NCBI GenBank assembly: GCA_964468405.1
Contig: CAYXTC010000016.1
Span: 1-13,954, forward strand
Direction of reading: 5' to 3'
Length of the DNA: 13,954 nucleotides
DNA from: CAYXTC01 sp964468405
GTDB lineage: Bacteria > Patescibacteriota > Minisyncoccia > Minisyncoccales > GWA2-38-27
The translations under genes were made by a program, and so were the position numbers. Of the stretch, positions 1 to 6,507 are shown in pieces. Within the stretch, counting starts at the first letter, position 1, and the number at the start of each line of letters is the position of its first letter. The notes below the pieces were generated by a model that was not told the DNA's origin, did not search any database, and saw only the letters and a list, made by a program, of their open reading frames with translations.

Positions 1-2
1 AG

Positions 3-74
3 GAAGACCTTAACAAAACAGGACTGAGACATATCACATCGATCTCGGGGATGCACGAAAAGATGAGCGTTTAG
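3..74 (+). pseudogene. comEC: comEC, left fragment (interrupted; starts before the window)
   Basis: This is the upstream part of ComEC, the inner-membrane channel that carries single-stranded DNA into the cytoplasm during natural transformation. Reading from base 3 gives a peptide containing NKTGLRHITSISGMH, which matches the hallmark Gly-Leu-x-His...Ile-Ser-Gly-Met-His segment at the start of the competence domain. After codon 54-56 (His) the similarity stops: the frame continues into element DNA for five codons (Glu-Lys-Met-Ser-Val) and ends at TAG 72-74. The rest of the gene resumes at 12315 in the same frame. The fragment lacks almost all of the channel helices, so it cannot be functional while the element is integrated. 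The 5' end of the gene lies outside the window. Confidence 0.85.
53..55. other. attL core (GCA), left junction of host and element
   Basis: The comEC reading frame leaves recognisable ComEC sequence immediately after these bases, and it re-enters ComEC sequence immediately after the same triplet at 12314-12316. Large serine recombinases exchange strands at a 2-bp core, so GC or CA inside this GCA is the likely crossover. The choice of GCA, rather than the shared GG three bases upstream, rests on the restored motif: GCA gives Ser-Gly-Met-His, the usual ComEC sequence, whereas a GG crossover would give the rarer Ser-Gly-Thr-His. Confidence 0.7.
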
Positions 75-93
75 CAAGTATGTTTCTATAATC

Positions 94-119
94 CCCTTAA
101 AAGAGAGGGCTTTTAAGGG
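94..119. repeat. Perfect 10-bp inverted repeat near the left end
   Basis: CCCTTAAAAG (94-103) and CTTTTAAGGG (110-119) are exact reverse complements around a 6-base loop. There is no T-tract on either side, so it is not a standard intrinsic terminator. It lies about 40 bp inside the left junction, where a recombinase accessory site or an operator would be plausible. Confidence 0.6.
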
Positions 120-180
120 AGGAAAACTTGGCGATCCTAAAAAAAGTTATGGTTTCTGAGTTATTCACATTTTTTCGGGC

Positions 181-208
181 TTGACCACTAAGGGTTAAGG
201 AATAAAAT
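181..208 (+). promoter_or_regulatory. Probable sigma-70 promoter for the 439-aa gene
   Basis: TTGACC (181-186), a 16-bp spacer and TAAAAT (203-208). The layout is nearly the same as the 7302-7329 promoter (TTGACA, 16 bp, TAAAAT followed by G). The predicted transcript starts near 215 and leaves a leader of about 113 nt. Confidence 0.5.
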
Positions 209-327
209 GAAATAATCTTATAAGCGGTGAAAGTAGTCCATCGCTCTAGAAGATTTTCTCAGAAAGGGATACGAGGCATACAATTGTTCTTTTCTTGGAA
301 AGTTGTGGTAACTAATTTGGTAAAAAT

Positions 328-1647
328 ATGAGTAAAACAAAAAAAATAAAGACAGAAAAAATTACGCCAAGGTCTAGTGAGGGACTTGATATCAGGCATA
401 AATTTATTTCCGAGTTAAGATTTCACTCTCAGCTTCCCTCAACAGCAGAAATCCCAATATTTTACAAGCAAAAGCAACCAATAAAAGAGGAGGAAATAAA
501 AAAAGGAGAACGAGGGAGAGTTAGGGTTGTTACCTTTGCATATTGTTGGAGTCAGAATAAAGAAGAAATGTCGAGATTTATCAAGGAGCACTTTAAGGGA
601 ATCCTAGATATTTTAAAGATAGAGGAAATTTCGAGGAAGGAAAATAGGATATTTAAATCTCCCTCTCCTTTTGATTACAGAAAAATAGATAAAAAGAGAA
701 CAAAAGTAATTGACTTTTATTTAAATTTTAAAGTTCTTTTTAAAAATAGAAAAAAACTAGTTAGTGAATTTTCTTCTTATGTTAATGACTTGGCTAAATT
801 ATCTAATTCTTATTGTAAAGCAAAACAAAAAAAAATAGTAACGGACTTTTTATCAAGAAAATATAAAGAATTTGGGAACAAAAAGATAACTATTTACTCT
901 AATGATATTGGTTGGGATCAGTTGGCAAATATAGAATTATTCTCTGTTTTGGAAGAATTTAAAGATGAAGGATTGATAACTAGTATTCCAATTTTACCTC
1001 AGCCAAATATTTTGCCGCATTATACTGACTATTTACAGTTAAAAAGAAGAAACATCAATAACCTCTCTAAAAATTACAATCTTGAATTGGCTTCGGTATC
1101 CCTTACTCCCAAATGGACAAAAGAATTACAAAGATATTTTAATAAAGATAAATCTCCCTACAAAGTTTCAGCAGGAACTCAGTGGAAGAGTATAACTATC
1201 AAGTTTTTAAACGATCAGGAGATTTTGATCAAAACTCCTGATTATGAAAAAAAAGCCGGCTTCAGAGATTTTAATTTATTTGGATACGGTAAAGATGTTA
1301 CCAGTATTGTATGGGAATTCTTTAGAGTATTGGCACAATATAACGGTGAATTAGATTGGTCAAACCCGGAAGCAGAAGATAAAAACAAGAGCCGAAAATT
1401 AAAATTAGCAAGATCTCTTCAAAAAACACTAGGAATTGAGAGTGATCCCTTTTTTCCGTACAGACCCTCTCCAGACAAACCAGAGAAGTATTACAAGGCA
1501 CGCTTTACTTTGTTCTGCGATAAAGAATATAAAAAAGAACTGAAAGAAAGAACCAGAGAAGAGAGAAAAGAATCTTCTGAAGATAATAGTTGTTATTCAG
1601 ACATAGAGGAGTTTTATAATAGCCAGACACCTTCTAGGTACGAGTAA
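328..1647 (+). CDS. Hypothetical protein, 439 aa, possible winged-helix-like C-terminal domain
   Basis: I do not recognise a named family. The protein is Lys-rich with no signal peptide or membrane segment, so it is probably cytoplasmic. The N-terminal two thirds are helical and charged. The C-terminal part (roughly 280-395) is more ordered, with alternating hydrophobic strands such as WKSITIKF and EILIKT, then a VWEFFRVLA segment, an LKLARSLQKTLGIESDPF segment and a YYKARFTLF strand. That pattern of strands followed by a Trp-containing helix, then a basic helix and a final strand, recalls winged-helix DNA-binding domains, but this is an impression rather than a domain match. The acidic tail (about 415-439) looks disordered. 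The gene stands alone between its own promoter and a terminator, at the left end of the element where cargo or control genes are common. The ATG start has no Shine-Dalgarno site, as for most genes of this element. Confidence 0.8.
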   Translation: MSKTKKIKTEKITPRSSEGLDIRHKFISELRFHSQLPSTAEIPIFYKQKQPIKEEEIKKGERGRVRVVTFAYCWSQNKEEMSRFIKEHFKGILDILKIEEISRKENRIFKSPSPFDYRKIDKKRTKVIDFYLNFKVLFKNRKKLVSEFSSYVNDLAKLSNSYCKAKQKKIVTDFLSRKYKEFGNKKITIYSNDIGWDQLANIELFSVLEEFKDEGLITSIPILPQPNILPHYTDYLQLKRRNINNLSKNYNLELASVSLTPKWTKELQRYFNKDKSPYKVSAGTQWKSITIKFLNDQEILIKTPDYEKKAGFRDFNLFGYGKDVTSIVWEFFRVLAQYNGELDWSNPEAEDKNKSRKLKLARSLQKTLGIESDPFFPYRPSPDKPEKYYKARFTLFCDKEYKKELKERTREERKESSEDNSCYSDIEEFYNSQTPSRYE

Positions 1648-1671
1648 GAGACAATCTTTTGAAAATTTCGC

Positions 1672-1699
1672 CCCCTTAAGGAAAAGGGGTTTTTGTTTT
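1672..1699 (+). terminator. Intrinsic terminator after the 439-aa gene
   Basis: Stem CCCCTT (1672-1677) with AAGGGG (1684-1689), 6-base loop, followed by TTTTTGTTTT. It lies 25 bases after the stop codon and separates the 439-aa gene from the replication operon. Confidence 0.8.
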
Positions 1700-1700
1700 C

Positions 1701-1723
1701 GGTAAATTTTGGTGAAATTTACC
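1701..1723. promoter_or_regulatory. Palindromic operator candidate upstream of the replication operon
   Basis: GGTAAATTT (1701-1709) and AAATTTACC (1715-1723) are perfect reverse complements around a 5-base centre, a typical size for a dimeric repressor site. A weak -10-like TATAAG follows at 1730-1735, so a bound protein would cover the -35 region. Half-site length and spacing suit an HTH repressor. No repressor is identified, although the HTH protein at 6755-6925 is one candidate inside the element. Confidence 0.5.
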
Positions 1724-1812
1724 ATCTTTTATAAGAAGAATGGTAGCGACTAAGAAAATGAAACAGAATAAATTAACTCTCGTTACCCTATTTTAGCAAG
1801 AGCTTTTAATTT

Positions 1813-2106
1813 ATGAAAATACATATAAGCAAAATGGAAATATTTCCCATAGCCCAAGAGGGAACTTTAATAGGGTGGGGTTCGTGTGAAATAAACGGTT
1901 TAATTCGGTTATCCGGCATAGCTCTCCACATAACAAAAGAAGGAAAACTAAAAATTAATTTTCCCGCAAAAAAGGTTGGCAAAGGATTATCTTTCTATTT
2001 CCAACCCCTTAATCCGGATATGGCTGAGAAATTCAGATTATCTTTTAAAGAAAAAGCTAAAGAGGTTGGATTATTGGTATCTAATGAAAAAAATTACAGA
2101 AAATAA
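1813..2106 (+). CDS. SpoVG-like protein
   Basis: This 97-aa protein resembles the SpoVG family, small nucleic-acid-binding regulators that occur in Firmicutes genomes and on many phages and plasmids. Visible features are an N-terminal strand (KIHISKMEIFPI), a central strand pair ending in the family-like segment INFPAKK (48-54; SpoVG has a similar basic Pro-x-Lys-Lys/Arg strand), the YFQPLNPD turn (62-69; compare the His-Pro-Ile-Asn region of SpoVG) and a C-terminal helix (70-86). The length is close to that of SpoVG. It opens an operon in which the next gene overlaps its 3' end by 23 bases. In a replication operon it probably acts as a DNA- or RNA-binding regulator. No Shine-Dalgarno site precedes the ATG. 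Assignment is by pattern, not by search. Confidence 0.65.
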   Translation: MKIHISKMEIFPIAQEGTLIGWGSCEINGLIRLSGIALHITKEGKLKINFPAKKVGKGLSFYFQPLNPDMAEKFRLSFKEKAKEVGLLVSNEKNYRK

Positions 2107-2239
2107 TAAAGAAGATAAAGAGAGAAAAGAAGAAAAGCTTTACTGGTTGTATGATTTGCTCCGAAAGGAGGGGGAAATATATAAATGGGAAGAAGATCCC
2201 TCTGGTTTTAAAAGGCTTAAAGGATGGAAGAGACAATGA
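2084..2239 (+). CDS. Small charged protein, 51 aa, unknown function
   Basis: The gene starts at ATG 2084 inside the end of the SpoVG-like gene, in another frame, and stops at TGA 2237-2239 so that its stop overlaps the ATG of the DnaD-like gene (ATGA). This sandwich position is the main support. The first third is almost all Lys, Glu, Asp and Asn. The rest (KLYWLYDLLRKEGEIYKWE, then GFKRLKGW) is amphipathic with four Trp residues and could be a small protein-interaction module. A longer upstream reading in the same frame from 1976 would overlap the SpoVG-like gene heavily and is less likely. No family recognised. Confidence 0.5.
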   Translation: MKKITENNKEDKERKEEKLYWLYDLLRKEGEIYKWEEDPSGFKRLKGWKRQ

Positions 2240-2976
2240 GCACAAAGAAAGGCTGGATTGCTATCCATAGAAAAACAGAGGAATCGGAGATATGGATTCA
2301 AAAACCCTGGCGTTTTAAAACTTGGATCTATTTTTTACTTGAAGCAAATCACTCTAACACCAGGAAAGCTGGCGAAAAGCTTAAAAGAGGCCAGATTTAT
2401 GTCCCTTCTGCTAAGGAGCTTTGTAAGGAGGTTTCCTGGTACGAGGGGTGTGTCTATCGTAAACCCTCCGTAGAGGCCATGAAGCAGTTCTGGAAGACCC
2501 TAAGAGAAAAGGGCATGGTAGACACCAGAAAAACAACTAGGGGAACTATTATAACTATCTTAAATTATAAAAGATACCAAGATTTTAGCCCTATCGTAGA
2601 CATCGGAAAGAAAACCTTCGTAGACGCCAGCGCAGACACCACGCAGACACCAGCAAACCCCTATGATAGACAACAATGTAACAATGGAACAAAGAATATA
2701 TCTCCAAAAGAGATAATATCTCTCTATAAGGATACCTTGCTTATAGAGAAGAAAAAGAAGATACGCATTAATTACTCTGCTTGCTCTAAAATAATCTCAT
2801 CCTTACTGGAAAGAGAAAAGTGGAGGAAAGCCGATTTCGAGAAGTTGTTCCGCTGGTTTGTGGACAGTAAGAAGGCTAAAGATTACGGATATTCTTTGAC
2901 CGTCTGTCTCTCAACTCATACATTAAATCTCTTTGAAGAACAAAAAGAAATAAAAAAATGGGAATATGAAAAATAA
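2236..2976 (+). CDS. DnaD-like replication initiator (phage replisome-organiser type)
   Basis: The product has about 246 aa. Its N-terminal region starts with the pattern Gly-Trp-Ile-x-Ile-His-Arg, then an acidic stretch with EIW, RFKTWIYFLLEANH and KLKRGQIYV. That order is typical of the N-terminal winged-helix domain of phage and plasmid replisome organisers related to DnaD and DnaA-independent initiators. The segment AMKQFWKTLREKGMVDTRKT followed by GTIITILNYKRYQ matches the recognition helix and wing. A Thr/Lys/Asn-rich linker (about 128-160) leads to a helical C-terminal domain. Such proteins bind the origin and load the helicase encoded next to them. I chose ATG 2236 over ATG 2224 because it forms an ATGA overlap with the preceding gene and leaves the family-typical short start MSTKKGW. 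It overlaps the helicase gene by 11 bases. Confidence 0.75.
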   Translation: MSTKKGWIAIHRKTEESEIWIQKPWRFKTWIYFLLEANHSNTRKAGEKLKRGQIYVPSAKELCKEVSWYEGCVYRKPSVEAMKQFWKTLREKGMVDTRKTTRGTIITILNYKRYQDFSPIVDIGKKTFVDASADTTQTPANPYDRQQCNNGTKNISPKEIISLYKDTLLIEKKKKIRINYSACSKIISSLLEREKWRKADFEKLFRWFVDSKKAKDYGYSLTVCLSTHTLNLFEEQKEIKKWEYEK

Positions 2977-3835
2977 AATAAAAAATAAAATCAAAAACAT
3001 AGAAAAAGAGGAGGATAAAATCGTAGCCCTAGAGGCTCTTCAGGGCTATGAGGGAGAAGATCATATTATTACTTCTGAAGAAGCCTGGGAAGACTTAGAA
3101 GAGGAACGGAAGAAAGAGACTACTAAATTCTTTTCGAAAATCTCCACCTTAGACAAATTTTTAGATGGCTTTAGAGAAGGGGACTTGGTTGTAATCTCGG
3201 CCCCCACAAAAATGGGAAAAACAACCCTGGCTCAAAGCTTTACCCTTTCTTTTTCAGAACAAGACGCCTCTTGTTTATGGTTTTCTTATGAATTGACAAC
3301 AAGGGAGTTTTTAGAAAAGTTTGGTGAGCCGATTCCTTATTTTACTCTACCCAAAAGCCTCAAGGGTAATTCTTTAGATTGGATAGAAGAGAGGATCATA
3401 GAAAGCATTTCTAAATATGGGACAAAGATTGTTTTTATAGATCACCTTCATTTTTTACTGGATATGAGCAATCTGGCAATGAGGGGCAATGCTTCTTTGA
3501 TTATCGGAGATATTATGAGAAAGCTGAAGGGGATCGCTCTTAAGTGGAATTTATGTATAGTCTTGATAGCTCATACAACAAAAATATCTTTTGATAAAGA
3601 ACCCGAACTTTCCGATATTAGAGACTCCTCTTTTATAAGCCAAGAAGCAGACACTACTCTTATGATTTGGAGGCTAAAAGAAAAAGAAACTGGTTTTTAC
3701 GGGGACAGGGCCTGTTTATCTTTAGTAGCCAACAGAAGAACAGGCAAGGTCGGTAAAATTATACTTCAACTAAAAAATAATAGATTCTATGAGGAAACTG
3801 ATATTTACGAAACAGGCGAAACCCATAATAAATAA
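2966..3835 (+). CDS. DnaB-like RecA-fold ATPase (helicase core without N-terminal domain)
   Basis: This 289-aa protein matches the C-terminal RecA-like motor of the replicative helicase DnaB. Motifs seen: Walker A APTKMGKT (79-86; DnaB family members also have Ala rather than Gly in the first position), catalytic Glu in SYEL (E109), Walker B IVFIDH (D159), sensor segment IAHTTK (201-206), a DIRDSSFISQEAD stretch (217-229; compare the DnaB LRESGxIEQDAD motif), and an arginine-finger-like NRRTGK (256-261). It is much shorter than chromosomal DnaB (about 450 aa). In place of the N-terminal scaffold domain it has about 50 acidic and basic residues. Helicases of this short type occur next to DnaD-like initiators in phages and plasmids, as here, where the two genes overlap. 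Likely role: unwinding the element's origin after loading by the neighbour. Confidence 0.8.
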   Translation: MKNKIKNKIKNIEKEEDKIVALEALQGYEGEDHIITSEEAWEDLEEERKKETTKFFSKISTLDKFLDGFREGDLVVISAPTKMGKTTLAQSFTLSFSEQDASCLWFSYELTTREFLEKFGEPIPYFTLPKSLKGNSLDWIEERIIESISKYGTKIVFIDHLHFLLDMSNLAMRGNASLIIGDIMRKLKGIALKWNLCIVLIAHTTKISFDKEPELSDIRDSSFISQEADTTLMIWRLKEKETGFYGDRACLSLVANRRTGKVGKIILQLKNNRFYEETDIYETGETHNK

Positions 3836-3992
3836 GCACACAATAGCTTTAGCAGAAAAACACAGACAACTAGCTCACGAGAGGTGTTACTTAGAGTTTA
3901 AGAGAGTTATTGAGGAAGGCGAGGAAGAAGGTTGGATATCTAAAGACGAATACCAGGAAATGACAGAATCTCTTAAGAACTTAACCCTCTGA
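3789..3992 (+). CDS. Small charged protein, 67 aa, unknown function
   Basis: The only available ATG (3789) lies within the helicase gene, giving a 47-base overlap. The part beyond the overlap (about residues 17-67) is Glu- and Lys-rich and strongly helical: AEKHRQLAHERCYLEFKRV, then an EEGEEEGWISKDEYQEM turn. That looks like real coding sequence, whereas the overlapped first 16 residues do not. Translation may depend on the upstream gene, or initiation may occur at a non-standard codon near 3834. It is the last gene of the replication operon. No family recognised. Confidence 0.45.
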   Translation: MRKLIFTKQAKPIINKHTIALAEKHRQLAHERCYLEFKRVIEEGEEEGWISKDEYQEMTESLKNLTL

Positions 3993-4229
3993 AGGGAAAA
4001 TGGTTTAGTTTTGGTTAAATAGAAAACATTGGAAACTCTGAAGGCTATCTGAGAAACATAGAAAGAATCCCCGAAATTGATAACTTTTGACAACTACGTG
4101 GCCCTAAACATTGCTAAACATTGATATTTGACCCAGAAAACTAGGAAAATCTGGGATACGTGGCCAGAAAACAAACATAAAAATAAAGGAAATATAAAAT
4201 TAAAGAATAAAATAACTAAGAAAGATACT
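3987..4229. repeat. Repeat cluster plus AT-rich tract, candidate replication origin
   Basis: Direct repeats: CTCTGAAGG at 3987-3995 and 4036-4044; CTAAACATTG twice in tandem at 4104-4123; TACGTGGCC at 4095-4103 and 4157-4165; CCAGAAAAC at 4133-4141 and 4164-4172. There is also a 6-bp inverted repeat, CCCAGA/TCTGGG, at 4132-4137 and 4150-4155. The region from about 4171 to 4229 is almost pure A/T with very few C. Short repeats beside an AT-rich unwinding-type stretch, directly downstream of initiator and helicase genes, are the usual layout of plasmid and phage origins. No perfect DnaA box was seen here. The function is inferred. Confidence 0.45.
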
Positions 4230-4470
4230 ATCCGACTGCTCAAGATCTTATTATCCTTACACGCACACCCTAGAAAAGACAGATAAATAAAAGCCCCCCT
4301 CTGTTTTTACCCCCTAAAAGCCCTATAAAGTTATAAATAAAAAAACGGTCGTTTATTTAGATTTAAAAACATAATAAATATCTTCAGACGGGGGGAGGGG
4401 GGAGCAAAGTAGCAAAGCTTGAAAGTTATTTATAGTCCCCTTACATTTTAAAGTCGATTTTGACAATAAT
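3993..4470. other. 478-base non-coding stretch between the replication operon and the 83-aa gene
   Basis: No gene is supported here; the reverse-strand readings lack coding character. Besides the repeat cluster it contains C6 at 4294-4299 followed by TC, and two G6 runs separated by one A at 4390-4402. CCCCCCTC (4294-4301) and GAGGGGGG (4395-4402) are exact complements about 93 bases apart and could pair in RNA or single-stranded DNA. No intrinsic terminator with a clear T-tract was found for the upstream operon. A weak promoter-like pair, TTGAAA (4419-4424) and TACATT (4442-4447), precedes the next gene. Confidence 0.5.
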
Positions 4471-4722
4471 ATGAAAAAGATAAAATCTTCCAAAAGAAGG
4501 CTACCAATTAAAAGAAGCAATAGACAAAAGCTCATTATAAAAGCAGTAGATGATTTTTTCGGAGAGGGGATTTCCCAAAAAGAGGGAAGACTGAAAAAAG
4601 ATATAGCTCTTTGGTTAATGGGGAGAAAGAAAGGAGTAAGTCTTACAGAAGAGCAGAAAGAAGCTGTCTGGTACATAAAGAACAACCTAGGGAATAAAAC
4701 CTACACCCAGAACCTTCTCTAG
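4471..4722 (+). CDS. Small basic protein, 83 aa, unknown function
   Basis: The N-terminus is very rich in Lys and Arg (KKIKSSKRRLPIKRSNRQK), followed by two predicted helices: IIKAVDDFF and RLKKDIALWLMGRKKG, then SLTEEQKEAVWYIKNNLG. A basic, helical protein of this size may bind nucleic acid, but no family is recognised. It stands alone, on the opposite strand from the operon that converges on it from the right. There is no Shine-Dalgarno site; TTGACA at 4460-4465 lies too close to the ATG to serve this start as a -35 box. A reverse-strand reading of the same stretch (110 aa, mostly Leu/Phe/Ser) looks like a shadow. Confidence 0.5.
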   Translation: MKKIKSSKRRLPIKRSNRQKLIIKAVDDFFGEGISQKEGRLKKDIALWLMGRKKGVSLTEEQKEAVWYIKNNLGNKTYTQNLL

Positions 4723-4764
4723 AATGTTTCTATTTCGCATTTTCTCGCCAGTTATTAGGGGAGG

Positions 4765-4791
4765 AAAAATAAAACACCCCTCACAAGGGGT
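4765..4791 (-). terminator. Terminator of the leftward membrane-protein operon
   Basis: Read on the minus strand: ACCCC (4791-4787), loop TTGTGA, GGGGT (4780-4776), then GTTTTATTTTT (4775-4765). The stem has only 5 bp but is G/C-rich and is followed by a good T-tract. It lies about 100 bases past the stop codon of the last gene of the operon. Confidence 0.6.
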
Positions 4792-4891
4792 AATATACCT
4801 TCCAGCTCTTTAAATTAAAGTTTATAGGGGTCAAAGGGCTAGTTAAAGTTTTCTTTAAGGGAAGAACATCCGGATTTATAGAGGGCGCTAG

Positions 4892-5464
4892 TTACTCAGA
4901 TTTATCTTTTTCGTGGTCTCTTTGAGGATTTTTATCTTTTTGGTGCTCTTCTAAAATAGACTCTATTTCTTCATTAGTAGTACCGCTTGAAATTGCCTTG
5001 GCCATTTTTTGTGCAGTAGCCCCCACTCTTCTAATTCGAGAAGGATCATCTTTAGACCAAACTTCTCTGTAAACCCTTTTAATGTCTTCGGGTTTGTATA
5101 AATCTAATCCTTTTATTTTTAAATACAGTCCCGTTTTAGTATGTTTAAATCCAACCCTACCCTCTTTTTCAAACCACTTGTAACCACATTCTTCAATTGC
5201 TTTAATTTGTCTTTTAATCTCTTCGTCCTTCCAGTCACCGTAGCCAGGCTCAACTATTTTTAAGACATATATCTTATTCTTTATAGATCCTTTAGAGCCT
5301 AACAAGAAAGGGCCTAGTCCAAATAAAAGTCCTATTGCTAATAGAAATGTCCCGACAGCTTTACTTAAAAAAAACAAAATTAATATCGAAATAGCTATAA
5401 ATATGGTGCTAAATATTTTAGCGTTCCTTAATTCTTTTGGGGTTAATGAATCCCATGTGTCCAT
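4892..5464 (-). CDS. Membrane protein with cytoplasmic domain, 190 aa, unknown function
   Basis: Two adjacent membrane segments (about 17-34 and 36-56) follow a short polar N-terminus. The remaining 130 residues are soluble and probably cytoplasmic. This domain has a compact alpha/beta look: KIYVLKIVEPGYGDWKDEE, an IKAIEECGYKW helix and strand, then GRVGFKHTKTGLYLKIKGL, followed by a helical, charged tail with a Lys/Asp/Glu-rich end. No family is recognised. It is the last gene of the leftward operon, 67 bases after the 74-aa gene, and no Shine-Dalgarno site precedes ATG 5464. The intergenic stretch upstream holds a 15-bp copy of the 3' end of the excisionase-like gene. Confidence 0.7.
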   Translation of the reverse strand: MDTWDSLTPKELRNAKIFSTIFIAISILILFFLSKAVGTFLLAIGLLFGLGPFLLGSKGSIKNKIYVLKIVEPGYGDWKDEEIKRQIKAIEECGYKWFEKEGRVGFKHTKTGLYLKIKGLDLYKPEDIKRVYREVWSKDDPSRIRRVGATAQKMAKAISSGTTNEEIESILEEHQKDKNPQRDHEKDKSE

Positions 5465-5496
5465 GTTGTTTGGATGGTCTAATTTTGGTTCTTATG

Positions 5497-5511
5497 TGCC
5501 TTTTAATAAAC
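5497..5511. repeat. 15-bp direct repeat, copy 1
   Basis: TGCCTTTTAATAAAC occurs here and at 6768-6782. In the second place it encodes part of the C-terminus of the excisionase-like protein (Arg-Phe-Ile-Lys-Arg-His). Here it is intergenic, but the minus strand still reads Asn-Lys-Phe-Ile-Lys-Arg-His in one frame, so it may be a remnant of a second copy of that gene's end. Confidence 0.5.
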
Positions 5512-5531
5512 TTGTTTAACTATCTAAAAAT

Positions 5532-5756
5532 TTATTCAAGTCCAATCCTATACAATATCCAGAGAACAAATATCGTCCCAACCAAGAACAGAATAGCGAA
5601 GTTATATCCATAATACCCTTTATTAACAAAATAGATTACCTTACCGATAGCTAAAAATTCTATCCACCAATAGTTCTTTAAAAATTCTAAAAAAGTCCAA
5701 TCCTCTGTTTTATCTCCTCTATTGATGATTTTCTTGATTGATTCTTTGGAGAGCAT
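5532..5756 (-). CDS. Small membrane protein, 74 aa
   Basis: After a short basic N-terminus (SKESIKKIINRGDK) come two hydrophobic segments, about residues 30-45 and 52-70, joined by a Tyr/Gly-rich turn (NKGYYGYN). The start ATG lies two bases after the stop codon of the 145-aa gene, so the two are almost certainly co-translated. No family recognised. It is part of a run of small membrane proteins in one operon. Confidence 0.65.
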   Translation of the reverse strand: MLSKESIKKIINRGDKTEDWTFLEFLKNYWWIEFLAIGKVIYFVNKGYYGYNFAILFLVGTIFVLWILYRIGLE

Positions 5757-5758
5757 AA

Positions 5759-6196
5759 TTATTCAGAGAACAATTCGTCGTGTTTTTCCCAAAATTCCCT
5801 AATAATTTTATCTTGTGGTTCTGCATTATCGCCCGGCAGATCAATAACTGCAGCAATTGTTTCATTTGTATAACTATCCTTAATCCATCTTCTCCAGCAA
5901 GCTTTGCCGTCTATCACGTCAATCCATCCACCGCTATAAAGACAAGTTTCTAGGTCTTTATTGTAGGCATATTCAGGATCAAACAGGGACTTATCCCACT
6001 CTTCTTTGTCTTGTTCGTAAAGCTCTTTTCCTACCCTGTTGCACTCTTGTTTCATTGAAAGAAGAAACTCTTTTCTTTCCGCCTCTTCTTGTTCTATCTT
6101 TCTTCCTGGGAGAAAGAAAAAATAGTAATAAGAGAAAGAAATCCCTATTAGTAATATAGCAACCGATAAACTAGTTGTTAAGATTATCTTTTTCAT
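5759..6196 (-). CDS. Membrane-anchored extracellular protein, 145 aa
   Basis: One N-terminal membrane anchor (about 4-29, preceded by Lys-Lys) is followed by about 115 residues predicted to lie outside the membrane. The soluble part begins with a charged helix and then the segment PEYAYNKDLETCLYSGGWID (74-93). I have the impression that similar Tyr-Asn...Leu-x-Thr-Cys-Leu-Tyr segments occur in many small anchored hypothetical proteins of Patescibacteria. Cys residues at 52, 85 and 100 could form a disulfide. The enzymatic role, if any, is unknown. It sits mid-operon, 23 bases after the 92-aa gene and 2 bases before the 74-aa gene. Confidence 0.7.
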   Translation of the reverse strand: MKKIILTTSLSVAILLIGISFSYYYFFFLPGRKIEQEEAERKEFLLSMKQECNRVGKELYEQDKEEWDKSLFDPEYAYNKDLETCLYSGGWIDVIDGKACWRRWIKDSYTNETIAAVIDLPGDNAEPQDKIIREFWEKHDELFSE

Positions 6197-6219
6197 AAAT
6201 TTATCTGTTCTTTAAAAAT

Positions 6220-6498
6220 TTAATGTTTTCTTTCCCAATGTTCTTCCTCTTTGTCGTACATTACGAAATTTTTCCCCTTTTCCTTCGTCTTCATAATCCT
6301 TTTTCTTATCAGGGGATTTAGTTTTTCAAATAGTATTATTGTAATGACAAGCGGAAGAAGGGCAATAATTACTAATAGAAAATACGGCATTGTTTCAAAA
6401 AACAGAGATATAAGAATAACAGGAATCAGAAAAATAAAAAAGACCGAAGCAGTCATTATTAGTCGGAATTTCCATAATTTTTTACCTTTTTCTTTCAT
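6220..6498 (-). CDS. Small membrane protein, 92 aa
   Basis: The basic N-terminus (KEKGKKLWKFR) is followed by two long hydrophobic helices, about residues 13-34 and 38-57, and then a charged cytoplasmic tail of about 35 residues rich in Lys and Glu. Both ends are predicted inside. It starts 9 bases after the stop codon of the 80-aa gene. No family recognised. The plus-strand reading over the same bases is a shadow. Confidence 0.65.
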   Translation of the reverse strand: MKEKGKKLWKFRLIMTASVFFIFLIPVILISLFFETMPYFLLVIIALLPLVITIILFEKLNPLIRKRIMKTKEKGKNFVMYDKEEEHWERKH

Positions 6499-6507
6499 TG
6501 ATTTATT

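Larger units (their letters stand above)
75..327. other. Left-end non-coding region of the element
   Basis: No convincing gene is visible in these 253 bases. They hold a perfect inverted repeat (94-119), a match to the DnaA-box consensus TTATNCACA at 161-169, a promoter-like pair at 181-208 and a possible leader hairpin at 223-245 (7-bp arms, one G-U pair). Together these suggest a regulatory leader of about 110 nt for the 328-1647 gene. The DnaA-box match could be chance in such AT-rich DNA. Confidence 0.5.

Noticed and set aside
48..50. GG dinucleotide as the integrase core
   Set aside because: It is shared at both junctions, but a crossover there would restore Ser-Gly-Thr-His, less typical of ComEC than the Ser-Gly-Met-His given by GCA. 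Not fully excluded.
161..169. DnaA box as evidence for an origin at the left end
   Set aside because: A single match to a degenerate consensus in AT-rich DNA, far from the initiator genes; the repeat cluster near 4100 is the better candidate.
4353..4685. 110-aa reading frame on the minus strand
   Set aside because: Its Leu/Phe/Ser-rich composition is that of a shadow opposite the basic 83-aa gene, and it lacks a plausible start context.
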